Assembly: GCF_003841505.1 (NCBI RefSeq)
Contig: NZ_REGA01000018.1
Coordinates: 1-64,000, forward strand
Direction: 5' to 3'
DNA from: Natrarchaeobius chitinivorans
GTDB lineage: Archaea > Halobacteriota > Halobacteria > Halobacteriales > Natrialbaceae
DNA: 64,000 bases
Shown here piece after piece: positions 45,803-53,867 of this stretch; within the stretch, counting starts at the first letter, position 1, and each line of letters starts with the position of its first letter. The position numbers and the translations under genes were made by a program. A model generated the notes under the pieces. That model was not told where the DNA came from and did no database searches. It saw only the letters and a list, made by a program, of their open reading frames with translations.

Positions 45803-47071
45803 ATGGAGTACAGTCCACGATACAGACTCTTTCCCACGACCGAACAGCGTGAGAGCCTCGACTGGACTCGAAACATCGTGCGACAACTCTACAACCACGC
45901 ACTCCACGAATTCAACAACATTCCAGAAGCCGACGGAACGCTTCGACAGCGCGTCTGGCAAGTCCGAGACGAACTCCCCCAACTCAAACAACAGTGGACC
46001 GACCTGAAACAGGTCTACTCCACCGTGTTGCAGAAAGCTGTCGAACGAATCCGCACCAACATCAATAATCTCGACAAACTCAAAGCCAAGGGATACGACG
46101 TTGGCTCACTGAACTGGAAATCGCCGCGAGAGTACAGGAGTTTCACGTATCGGCAATCGGGCTTCGAACTCGACAAGAAGAGTGGCCCGCGAAACCGAGC
46201 AATACTCCGCGTAAAGAAAGTCCGTGGCGACACACTGCAAATCCCGATCCGCCTTCACCGTGATCTTCCCGAACACGACGCTATCAAGGAAGTCACGGTA
46301 AAGAAAGAGCCCACGGGAGCGTGGTACGCCTCGTTCTGCATCAGCACGAACGAACCCGAGAAGCCCAACTCTGACGGCATTGACACTGAAGATACCGTCG
46401 GTCTCGACCTTGGTGTTCTCAACTTCGTCCACGACTCGGACGGGCGCTCCATCGGACGACTCGAGTTGTCCGACGATCGAGAACGGTTGGAACGCGAGCA
46501 GCGGTCACTCTCGCGCAAACAGTACGAGTCTCGCAACTGGGAGAATCAACGGCGTCGAGTTGCTGCGGTTCACGCTCGCATGTCGAACAAGAAGCGCGAT
46601 TACAAGCACAAACTTGCACATTTCTATACGACGGAGTACGATGCCGTATTCGTCGAGGATTTGAACGTGAAGTCGATGCTCGAATCCGATGGTAATGCGC
46701 GGAACAAGGCTGAAGTCGGCTGGCGTGACTTCATCACGGTTCTCACACACCACGGTCGAAAGAACGGGTGTCACGTGGTCAAGGTCGAACCACATGGGAC
46801 GACGAAGGAGTGCGCCAAGTGTGGTGTAGAGACTGAGAAACCGCTCTGGGTTCGAGAGCACACGTGTCCGTCATGCGGGTTCGAGGTGGATCGGGATTGG
46901 AACGCCGCGTTGAACGTAAAATCGCGTGGGTTGGACAAACTAGGAGTGGTTCACTCCGAAGCAACGTCTGTGGAGACTGCAACCGCTGTGGATACACTTT
47001 CCGTATCTGCAAGTCGCGTCGTCGAAGCAGGAAGCCCCTGCCTCAAGGAGCCAGCTACTGCTGGCGAGTAG
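45803..47071 (+). CDS. tnpB: TnpB, RNA-guided nuclease of an IS200/IS605-type element
   Basis: 422-residue TnpB, the compact ancestor of Cas12, which cuts DNA guided by an RNA from the element's right end. RuvC residues are D202 (VGLDLGVLN), E285 (VFVEDLNV) and the Asp pair D363/D365 (DRDWNAALN). A zinc finger CAKCG...CPSCG lies between the last two. The N-terminal helix-turn-helix begins MEYSPRYRLFPTTEQ. No tnpA lies nearby, so it is a stand-alone tnpB. The 3' end contains the hairpin that should be part of the guide RNA. Confidence 0.93.
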   Translation: MEYSPRYRLFPTTEQRESLDWTRNIVRQLYNHALHEFNNIPEADGTLRQRVWQVRDELPQLKQQWTDLKQVYSTVLQKAVERIRTNINNLDKLKAKGYDVGSLNWKSPREYRSFTYRQSGFELDKKSGPRNRAILRVKKVRGDTLQIPIRLHRDLPEHDAIKEVTVKKEPTGAWYASFCISTNEPEKPNSDGIDTEDTVGLDLGVLNFVHDSDGRSIGRLELSDDRERLEREQRSLSRKQYESRNWENQRRRVAAVHARMSNKKRDYKHKLAHFYTTEYDAVFVEDLNVKSMLESDGNARNKAEVGWRDFITVLTHHGRKNGCHVVKVEPHGTTKECAKCGVETEKPLWVREHTCPSCGFEVDRDWNAALNVKSRGLDKLGVVHSEATSVETATAVDTLSVSASRVVEAGSPCLKEPATAGE

Positions 47072-47088
47072 GCAGGGGTAGTTCACTA
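47020..47088 (+). ncRNA. Putative omega RNA scaffold / right end of tnpB element
   Basis: The tail of tnpB carries a hairpin: CCCCTGCCT pairs with AGGCAGGGG over nine bases, enclosing CAAGGAGC, an inner CCAGC/GCTGG stem, and GAGT. TnpB omega RNAs overlap the 3' end of the gene and extend into the flank, so the guide would start near 47088. RNA production is inferred by analogy; the sequence shows only the structure. Confidence 0.55.
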
Positions 47089-47112
47089 CGGTGGCATTCA
47101 ACACACTCGACA

Positions 47113-47148
47113 ATGGGATTCCACGAAATGGACGTCGACACGATCTGA
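47113..47148 (+). pseudogene. ilvE-like 5' remnant, 11 codons
   Basis: ATG GGA TTC CAC GAA... encodes MGFHEMDVDTI then TGA. The intact ilvE at 48428 begins MGFDEMESVNTI, so this looks like the start of a second ilvE copy cut off by the mobile elements to its right. Only 36 bases survive, so chance similarity cannot be excluded. Confidence 0.5.
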
Positions 47149-47173
47149 ATACTGCCAATCCCCAATATACCAA

Positions 47174-47327
47174 CGCTCTTCCGTAAGAGATTGTTGATCC
47201 AGTTGTGTTGCCCGTCTGTTTGACTGAGATCTGCGTGTAGAGCGGTTCCTGATCGATGACTCAGTTCATCACAATCAACGCACAATCGCAAGAGGGCGCT
47301 CCATCAACAATGTGGTACACAAGAGCG
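47174..47327. mobile_element. MITE-like element with IS1595 ends
   Basis: A 154-base segment. It begins CGCTCTTCCGTAAGAGATTG and ends GTGGTACACAAGAGCG, which mirror the termini of the IS1595-type element eight bases to its right. Its interior has no transposase sequence. It was probably mobilised by an IS1595-type transposase. Its flanks do not show a matching duplication. Confidence 0.65.
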
Positions 47328-47335
47328 AACGTGTT

Positions 47336-48333
47336 CGCTCTTCTGTAGGAGATTGTTGATACCGCTCAGCTGTGGCTGTCGAATCGAAGAGGACAAGGAC
47401 ACCGCGTCAGCGGTGTCCGATACATATGATTCCGCTCGATGTGTTTGAGTCGGAATTGGTCGCAGCGGACCTGCTCCAACAGGTTTGCTGGCGTTACGGA
47501 GTTTCCTGTCCCCGCTGTCGTTCTGACTTGACAGTCAAGAACAGAAGCTATGGGCACTTTCAGCGCTATCTCTGTAAGAATTGCGACCGTACATTCAACG
47601 ACAAGACCGGCACGATCTTCGCCCATTCGAGGATTGCACTCAGAAAGTGGCAGTTCTCGATTTATGCGTTTCTCCGGTTTAACACGAGTCTTCGCCAGCT
47701 TCAGATAGAAATCAACGTTCAGTCCAAAACAACCACCAGCGCGTCGAGCGCTTCACGAAGGCGCTCGACGCACATTCGCTCGCCCTCGTAGGTCCCGTCG
47801 AAATCGACGAATTCTACGTCTCTGCGGGGATGAAAGGCCGCGAGTGCGACCGACCGTCGCGCTCGCGTGGCCTGTCCACGCGTGGGCGAGGATCAGTATA
47901 AGCAGGACAAACCGCCGGTGATGACGATCGTCGATCTTGGCACCGGAAATCGGTACGTGATCCCCACGAAATCCGCTGACGAATCGACGCGACCCCTTCT
48001 CGCAAACCGCGATAAGGAGCCACTGACCGTCTACACCGGCGGATTTCGTGCCTACGATCCACTCAGCGAGGACGACGCATTCGACCGCGAATACGTCGTC
48101 CACGGTGACGGCGAATACGCTGACGAAGACGTTCACGTAAACACCTGCGAGAGCCACGGATCGCTGCTGCGACCGTGGCTCTCACCTCATCGAGGTATCT
48201 CAAAAGATAAGCTCACACAGTATCTCCGAGCCTTCCAGCTTCGACGAAAATTACTGCGGAAACCAGGAAGAAAAGCGCTCAAACACGCTATCAAAGCTAC
48301 GCTGTGAAATCAACAAAGTGCTACACAAGAGCG
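47336..48333 (+). mobile_element. Degenerate IS1595-type insertion sequence
   Basis: The left end CGCTCTTCTGTAGGAGATTG and right end (reverse complement) CGCTCTTGTGTAGCACTTTG form imperfect terminal inverted repeats. One broken transposase gene lies between them. The eight bases flanking each side do not match. It sits beside the MITE-like element with the same ends. Confidence 0.8.
47372..48307 (+). pseudogene. IS1595 family (ISXO2-like) transposase, frameshifted
   Basis: The N-terminal zinc ribbon has CPRC and CKNC; the frame breaks near 47727 and again near 47891. Merging the three frames restores an ISXO2-like transposase, with EIDEFYVS holding the first catalytic Asp and HRGISKDKLTQYLRAFQLRRK at the end. 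The second catalytic Asp, present as YTDGFRAYD in the remnant at 1515, is Gly here (YTGGFRAYD). It is therefore inactive on two counts. Confidence 0.85.
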
Positions 48334-48427
48334 CATCCTCAATTTACCCGATTACTCGGTGATGAATGTAGGGGTCGTGTGACGGAAAGGGTTAAGAGTG
48401 AATTGGCGAAAGGTGGGAGTATCAGCC

Positions 48428-49360
48428 ATGGGATTCGATGAAATGGAATCCGTGAATACGATCTGGATGGACGGCGAGTTCGTCGACTGGGACGACGCGC
48501 AGATCCACGTCCTCACGCACGGACTACACTACGGCAGCGGCGTCTTCGAGGGTGCACGCTGTTACGACACCGCGAACGGACCTGCCCTCTTTCGCTGGGA
48601 GGAGCACCTCGAACGGCTCTATCAGTCGGCACAGCCCTACGAGATGGAGATCGATCACGACCCCGAGGAACTCACCGAGGCGACGATCGAACTCATCCAG
48701 CGCCAGGAGTTGCCCTCCTGTTACATCCGCCCGATCGCATTCTACGGCTACAACTCGCTGGGCGTCAGCCCCAAAGACTGCCCGACGAAAACGGCCATCG
48801 CCGTCTGGCCGTGGGGTGCCTACCTCGGGGAAGACGCCCTCGAGAACGGCATCGACGTGATGATCTCCTCCTGGCGCAAACACGCCTCGAGTCAGATCCC
48901 GACGAACGCGAAGACGACCGGCCTCTACGTCAACAGCATGCTCGCCGGCGAGGAGGCCCGCCGGAACGGCTTCGCGGAGGCGATCGTCCTCAACAAGGAG
49001 GGCAACGTCGCCGAAGGGCCCGGCGAGAACCTCTTTCTCGTGCGAGACGGCGAGATCTACACGCCCGGCCTCTCCGAATCGATCCTCGACGGCATCACGC
49101 GCGACGCCGTCATCACGCTCGCAGAGGACCTCGGCTATACGGTCCACGACACCGTCTCGATCTCGCGGGGCGAACTCAACACCGCCGACGAACTGTTTTT
49201 CACCGGTTCCGCGGCGGAGGTCACGCCGATCCGAAAAGTCGACAACGTCGTCATCGGCGACGGTTCGCGTGGGCCCGTCACCGAAGCGATCCAGTCGCGG
49301 TTTTTCGAGGTCGTCGAACGGGAGACCGACGAGTACGACGACTGGTTCACGTACGTCTAG
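48428..49360 (+). CDS. ilvE: Branched-chain amino acid aminotransferase
   Basis: 310-residue fold-type IV PLP enzyme, catalysing the last step of Leu, Ile and Val synthesis. The PLP lysine is K162 in NAKTTGLYVNSML. Other blocks are HVLTHGLHYGSGVFEGARCY, EGNVAEGPGENLFLVRDG, and ADELFFTGSAAEVTPI. The start at 48428 gives MGFDEMESVNTIWMDGEF; a TATA-like GGTTAAGA near 48392 leaves a leader of about ten bases. A remnant of a similar start is at 47113. Confidence 0.94.
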   Translation: MGFDEMESVNTIWMDGEFVDWDDAQIHVLTHGLHYGSGVFEGARCYDTANGPALFRWEEHLERLYQSAQPYEMEIDHDPEELTEATIELIQRQELPSCYIRPIAFYGYNSLGVSPKDCPTKTAIAVWPWGAYLGEDALENGIDVMISSWRKHASSQIPTNAKTTGLYVNSMLAGEEARRNGFAEAIVLNKEGNVAEGPGENLFLVRDGEIYTPGLSESILDGITRDAVITLAEDLGYTVHDTVSISRGELNTADELFFTGSAAEVTPIRKVDNVVIGDGSRGPVTEAIQSRFFEVVERETDEYDDWFTYV

Positions 49361-49444
49361 TACTATTTTCCGCCCGTCAGTTCTGCCGAACCCCGGAATC
49401 GTCTCGAGCTACGCGGGAGACCGGGACGGCGATCCGTCTCCGTC

Positions 49445-50155
49445 TCAGTCGTCGTCGGCGTCGGAGGGTTCGACCTGACCGCTCGCTTTCGCTTCGTCGA
49501 CGACGTCGATCGAGACGCCGGCGTCCATTCCCCGCGTCCGGTCCGCGTCGCCGAACCCGGCGCTCAAGACACGTGTGAGCGCGTCTTCGACGTCCTCGTC
49601 CAGTTCCTCGATGCGCTCGGATTCGACCTCGATGACGAACCCGGTCGTGATGTTCGGCGACGTCGGCAGAAACAGCACCTCCCTGTCGTCTTCGGTCACC
49701 TTCCCCGTCTTGAACGCGGTCATCCGGAGCCCCTCCCACACCTCGAGTTTGACCGGGGTCTGGAGCGATTCTTGCTCGCCGAAGGCGGTTTCGGCGGCCA
49801 TCTTCGAGGCGTTGTAGACGACTCGCATCACCGGCACCCGGTTCGCCACGTTGTCGACCACGCGCTCGACCAGTCCGCCGACGGTCGTCCGCATGAGATA
49901 GCCGACCGAGAGCGTGAGGATGATAAACACGGTCAGCGTGACGATGACCCGCAGGAACTGGGCGAGCTGTTCGCGGGTCTGGACGGCCTGGTCGCCGTCG
50001 CCAGGGATGAACGGTTCGAGCGCCTCGGCCTCGAGTATGAGTCCGGGCGTGACGCCGGCGACGAGACCGTAGATCCAGTAGATGACGTAGAGGGTGATGA
50101 GAATCGGGCCGAGGACGATCAGCCCGCTCGCGAAGTCCCGCTTCCACGAAGCCAT
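49445..50155 (-). CDS. DUF502 family membrane protein
   Basis: 236-residue protein with two helices at the N-terminal half: ASGLIVLGPILITLYVIYWIYGLV (about 9-32) and a second at 68-88 (VIVTLTVFIILTLSVGYL). A soluble conserved segment RVPVMRVVYNASKMAAE...LEVWEGLRMTAFKTGK...LFLPTSPNITTGFVIEV matches DUF502. The tail is acidic. Function unknown; members are widespread in bacteria and haloarchaea. Confidence 0.85.
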   Translation of the reverse strand: MASWKRDFASGLIVLGPILITLYVIYWIYGLVAGVTPGLILEAEALEPFIPGDGDQAVQTREQLAQFLRVIVTLTVFIILTLSVGYLMRTTVGGLVERVVDNVANRVPVMRVVYNASKMAAETAFGEQESLQTPVKLEVWEGLRMTAFKTGKVTEDDREVLFLPTSPNITTGFVIEVESERIEELDEDVEDALTRVLSAGFGDADRTRGMDAGVSIDVVDEAKASGQVEPSDADDD

Positions 50156-50194
50156 GTTCTGTGACTCACGCCAGGGGCTAATGAGCCCTTCCCT

Positions 50195-51031
50195 TTATCG
50201 GCCGAGAACGGCACGGAGGGCGAACCGGAGGTTTTCCTTTCTCTCCATCGCTCTCCGATAAAAGTACGACTTCCAGCGATCGCCGTAGGGAGCGTACTGC
50301 CAGACCTCGTACTCCTCGGCGAGGTCGTACTGGGCGTCTTCGCGTACGCCCATGAGCATCTGAATCTCGAAGTCGGTCCCGTACTCGTCGTGTAACTCGA
50401 TGGCGCGTTCGATCATCGCCGGATCGTGACTGCCCACGGCGATGCCGCCGTCGAACTCGGAGAAGGCGTACTCGAGCAGCCGCTCGTACTCGCGGTTGAC
50501 CCGATCGGTGTCTTTGTACGCGACGTCCGCGGGTTCGTCGTACGCTCCTTTGACGAACCGGATCTTGCCGGGGACGTCCGCGAGCCGTTCGACGTCGTCT
50601 CGCGTCCGTTTCAGGTTCGCCTGGACGCAGACGCCGACGCCGTGTTCGTACTCGGTCGCGAGTTCCTCGAACGCCTCGAGCGTCGGATCTGTCGTCGTGT
50701 GGTCTTCCATGTCGATCCAGACGAACACGTCGTGATCGGCCGCGGTGGCGACGACGTCGTCGAGTTCCTCGCGGAAGACGTCGACCCCGAGGTCCAGGCC
50801 GAGCTGGGAGGGTTTGACCGAGAGAGACGCCGCGAGGTTCGACGTCGCGATGTCCTCGGCCAACGACCGGTACTCGGCAGCGTCGGACCGAACGGGCGGT
50901 CGACTCTCGTAGTGTTCGCCGAGCAGATTGACGATCGCGTTGACGTCTCGCTGATTCACCCTGTGGACGTGATCAAGCGCCTCCGCCGGGGACTCCCCCG
51001 CGACGAACCGACTCGCGATTGGCGGGATCAT
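50195..51031 (-). CDS. putA: Proline dehydrogenase
   Basis: 278-residue FAD-dependent TIM-barrel enzyme, the first step of proline breakdown, giving pyrroline-5-carboxylate. Conserved blocks include LSVKPSQLGLD, VWIDMEDHTTTD, RFVKGAYDEP, IAVGSHDPAMIERA, EIQMLMGVRED and the C-terminal YFYRRAMERKENLR with the substrate-binding arginines. It is the stand-alone PRODH type, not the bifunctional PutA. The start at 51031 matches the beginning of similarity. Confidence 0.88.
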   Translation of the reverse strand: MIPPIASRFVAGESPAEALDHVHRVNQRDVNAIVNLLGEHYESRPPVRSDAAEYRSLAEDIATSNLAASLSVKPSQLGLDLGVDVFREELDDVVATAADHDVFVWIDMEDHTTTDPTLEAFEELATEYEHGVGVCVQANLKRTRDDVERLADVPGKIRFVKGAYDEPADVAYKDTDRVNREYERLLEYAFSEFDGGIAVGSHDPAMIERAIELHDEYGTDFEIQMLMGVREDAQYDLAEEYEVWQYAPYGDRWKSYFYRRAMERKENLRFALRAVLGR

Positions 51032-51148
51032 ATCGGACGTATCGTCCGCGGAACATAAGTCGTTTCGTCCGTTCTCATCGATCTCGGCGTCATCGACCCA
51101 CGCGGCCGCCCGTCCTCGGGGGTCCGGTCTGCAGATGGCGACCAGTCT

Positions 51149-51178
51149 GATACGGATTGCTGTCACTGTTTACCGGGC
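51149..51178. repeat. Dispersed repeat copy
   Basis: The stretch TACGGATTGCTGTCACTGTTT (51151-51171) recurs as TACGGACCGCTGTCACTGTTT at 57000-57020. This copy supplies the stop codon of the M20 peptidase gene. Half-copies of this type are scattered in haloarchaeal genomes. Confidence 0.5.
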
Positions 51179-52336
51179 GTTCTCCTCACGGGATCGGTCG
51201 TCCCCTCCGCTCTCCGGCCACGTCTCCGCAACCTGTCGGTACGTTTCCCGACAGCGCTCGAGGACCGAAATCGAGACGCTCTCGTCTCTGGTGTGGGCCT
51301 CCCCGGGTTCGGAGGGGCCGTATACGAGACACGTCGTTCCGGCCTGTGAGAGCCATCCCGCGTCCGTCGCGTGCGGTTTCGTGACGAGTTCCGGGTCGCC
51401 CGACTGGCACTCGCGGGCGGCCGCGAGCATCCGGCCGGCGAACGCATCGTCCTCACACAGCATCGGTGGCAGATTCTGATCGACGGTCCACTCGACGTCC
51501 GGGATATCCGAGAGAACCCCGAAGTCGATGCGTTCGCCGGGGACCGTTCGCTCGTCGACCGTGAACGAACATCGATCGGGGACGACGTTGATCGCCGATC
51601 CGCCGTCGATCTCGGTGACGGCGACGCTCCCGGTAAGCGCCTCGCCGGCGACGTCGACCGCGGGGAACTCGAGGGCCCGAATCCGATCGATCGCATCGGC
51701 CGCGCGGTAGATGGCGTTTTCGCCGGCGTCGGGTTCGCTTGCGTGAGACGCGACGCCGTGGGCGGTGACGGTGGTTCCCCGTCGACCGCGGTGGGCGACG
51801 ACGACGTCGGTGACTCCGGGTTTCGAGTAGTTCGTCGACCCCTCACCGACGACGGCGTAGTCGGGGACGAACCCCTCTTCGATGGCGTGGCGTGCACCGA
51901 CGCCGCCGACCTCCTCGCCGACGAAACTCGCGAAGACGAGGTCACAGCCGTCGGGCGGCGTCGCGTCTCGGAAGGCGACCATCGCGGCCGCTACGGCACC
52001 CTTCATGTCCGCCGCACCGCGGCCGAAGATGCGGCCCTCGCGTTCCTCGACGAGGTACTCGCCCTCGCGTCCCGGGTCGTCTCGAACCTGCGAGTCGGCC
52101 GGCGGGACGACGTCGTGATGGCCGACGAGCGCGAGCGACGGCCGATCAGTCGACCCGTCGCCGTCCTGTCCTGTCGGCCCCTTTCGTGCGAGGACGTTTC
52201 CGACGGCGTCCCGGGTAACGCGAGCCGCGGTTTCCTCGCGGAGCCACGTCTCGATGGCGTCACCCGCGTCAGTCTCGTCTTCGTGACTCGGAATCGAGAC
52301 CAGCGTTCGGGTCAACTCGGCGACGCTCGAGGTCAT
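51170..52336 (-). CDS. M20 family metallopeptidase/deacylase
   Basis: 388-residue zinc hydrolase of the ArgE/DapE group. Metal sites are LALVGHHDVVPP (His, with Asp after it), GRGAADMKGAVAA (Asp), and GEEVGGVGA (catalytic Glu pair), with the lid domain in between (SHASEPDAGENAIYRA). Substrate could be N-acetylornithine, succinyl-diaminopimelate or a dipeptide; context does not decide. The start at 52336 begins MTSSVAELTRTLVSIPSHED. Its stop is inside a dispersed repeat. Confidence 0.85.
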   Translation of the reverse strand: MTSSVAELTRTLVSIPSHEDETDAGDAIETWLREETAARVTRDAVGNVLARKGPTGQDGDGSTDRPSLALVGHHDVVPPADSQVRDDPGREGEYLVEEREGRIFGRGAADMKGAVAAAMVAFRDATPPDGCDLVFASFVGEEVGGVGARHAIEEGFVPDYAVVGEGSTNYSKPGVTDVVVAHRGRRGTTVTAHGVASHASEPDAGENAIYRAADAIDRIRALEFPAVDVAGEALTGSVAVTEIDGGSAINVVPDRCSFTVDERTVPGERIDFGVLSDIPDVEWTVDQNLPPMLCEDDAFAGRMLAAARECQSGDPELVTKPHATDAGWLSQAGTTCLVYGPSEPGEAHTRDESVSISVLERCRETYRQVAETWPESGGDDRSREENAR

Positions 52337-52908
52337 GGAGGACGGTTCGGTGACCCGCCAGTTCATACTGTCGAAGACACGTTCGTGACGGAATCCGTTC
52401 ACATAGACCTCTTCGATTCCCCGAGTGTTCCCGCGGTCTGGGAAATCGATCTCGCCCTGGAGATGTACCGTGTGACGACCAGCGTCGTAGTCACTCTCGA
52501 GGACGGGTTTCGGTTACAACGGAGGCCGAAGCAGTCGGGGCCATGTACAGGGGCGGCGTCCGAGTCGGGCAACTCGAACGTCGACCCGAATACGTTTGTG
52601 TCAGAGGCACACGACGACTACCGACGATCTTTGCGAATCGAACCGATCGGCGTGCTCCCGCTTGACCCATCGGGTGGCAGTTGTCGTGGTGCATCGTAAC
52701 GTCCACTGTGGGCCTCCCTTACCTTACCGTATGAACGCCGATTCAACGGGTGAACATCCATGGAAAATCGATCACTGTGTGAAATCCAGAACGTCTTCGA
52801 GGCGATCGTCGACTCGCCTCGTCCGAGGGCAGAGCCGCTACTATCGAGCGATCGATGGTCTCGTGCCTCCCAGAAGTACTAAGAGCCTGTGAACGGGACG
52901 AACAGATA
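52337..52908. other. Gap upstream of the regulator gene
   Basis: No firm gene. A 40-codon frame at 52760-52882 reads MENRSLCEIQNVFEAIVDSP and has a plausible composition but no promoter or family support. Another at 52542 is arginine-rich and less likely. Confidence 0.35.
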
Positions 52909-53715
52909 ATGGGGTACGACAGGGGGAAACAACTGTTCTCTTCGCCACACCGCCTCGCGTTACTTCGCGAGTTACGGTCCCAGCCTGCGGATACGCAGTC
53001 GCTTACTGACGCGCTGTCGATCTCACGAGTGACCGTCCAGCGCCACCTGAACCGGTGTTCCAAACTCGGCTGGATCCGCAAAGTCGACGGTCGCTACGAA
53101 CTCACCCCGGTCGGAAAACACGCCTGTGAGGCCGCGACGGCGTTTCTCGACCGCCTCTCGGTGCTTGGGGAGTACGAAGACATCGTTCACACGCTCGCCG
53201 CGGTCGACGACTCGTTCGATCCGCTCTTGCTCGCCGACGCGACGATATCGGTCGCCGAACCCAGCAACCCACACGAGCCGATCATCCACTACCGGAACAC
53301 GGTGACGGAAGCGGCCACGGATTCGATTCGGGGCATCCTGCCGGTGTTCAGTGAACTCCTCACCGAAGTCCACCGCGATCTGTTGAAATCCGAGGTCGAA
53401 ACCGAACTGGTGGTAACCCAGTCGGTCCTCGAGGCGGCACCACCCGACGCGACGGATATCCCGTCCGACTCGTTCGGCCTCTACGTCATCGACGAGCCAC
53501 TCGAGTTCGGTCTGACGCTGTTCGACGAGACCGCGGTCGTCGGGACGTACGACGAAGGGACGTTCGTATCGTGTATCGAGAGCACCGATCCGGCGTTTCG
53601 CGAGTGGGTCGTAGCCGTCTACGAGGGCTACCGCGAGCGAGCGAGCCGCGTCCCGCTCGAGGTGACCGCCGACCCCGACTGCGTCGTCCAGTCTGGGTCC
53701 GATTCTGCGGAGTGA
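52909..53715 (+). CDS. Winged-helix transcriptional regulator
   Basis: 268-residue regulator. Residues 5-75 form a winged helix (LFSSPHRLALLRELRSQPAD, then TQSLTDALSISRVTVQRHLN, CSKLGWIRKV), followed by a ligand-binding-like domain of about 190 residues. No metal site is apparent. The ATG at 52909 is chosen because it starts the conserved region. Target genes are unknown; the divergent gap may hold its operator. Confidence 0.75.
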   Translation: MGYDRGKQLFSSPHRLALLRELRSQPADTQSLTDALSISRVTVQRHLNRCSKLGWIRKVDGRYELTPVGKHACEAATAFLDRLSVLGEYEDIVHTLAAVDDSFDPLLLADATISVAEPSNPHEPIIHYRNTVTEAATDSIRGILPVFSELLTEVHRDLLKSEVETELVVTQSVLEAAPPDATDIPSDSFGLYVIDEPLEFGLTLFDETAVVGTYDEGTFVSCIESTDPAFREWVVAVYEGYRERASRVPLEVTADPDCVVQSGSDSAE

Positions 53716-53836
53716 ATGCGAGTCGGTGACGGCGCGACCAGAGGCGAACGACCGTCGCCACGAACTCCGCCAGCGGGGACTCGATTTCTCCGACTCGCGT
53801 TCGCCTCCTGCCGTCCTCCGACCCCACTCCCGCAGC

Positions 53837-53842
53837 CTTTTA
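53837..53842 (+). promoter_or_regulatory. TATA-like box for the PIN-ATPase gene
   Basis: CTTTTA centred about 28 bases before the ATG at 53868, so the transcript is predicted to be leaderless and this ATG preferred over one at 53850. Confidence 0.5.
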
Positions 53843-53867
53843 CGCGTACGTGACCAACACGCGGCTA

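Noticed and set aside
46864-47148. 94-residue frame overlapping the tnpB end
   Set aside because: It is an out-of-frame reading of tnpB; only its last eleven codons match ilvE and are recorded as a remnant.
51371-52699. 442-codon plus-strand frame over the M20 peptidase
   Set aside because: Antisense to a well-conserved metallopeptidase; no plausible protein features.
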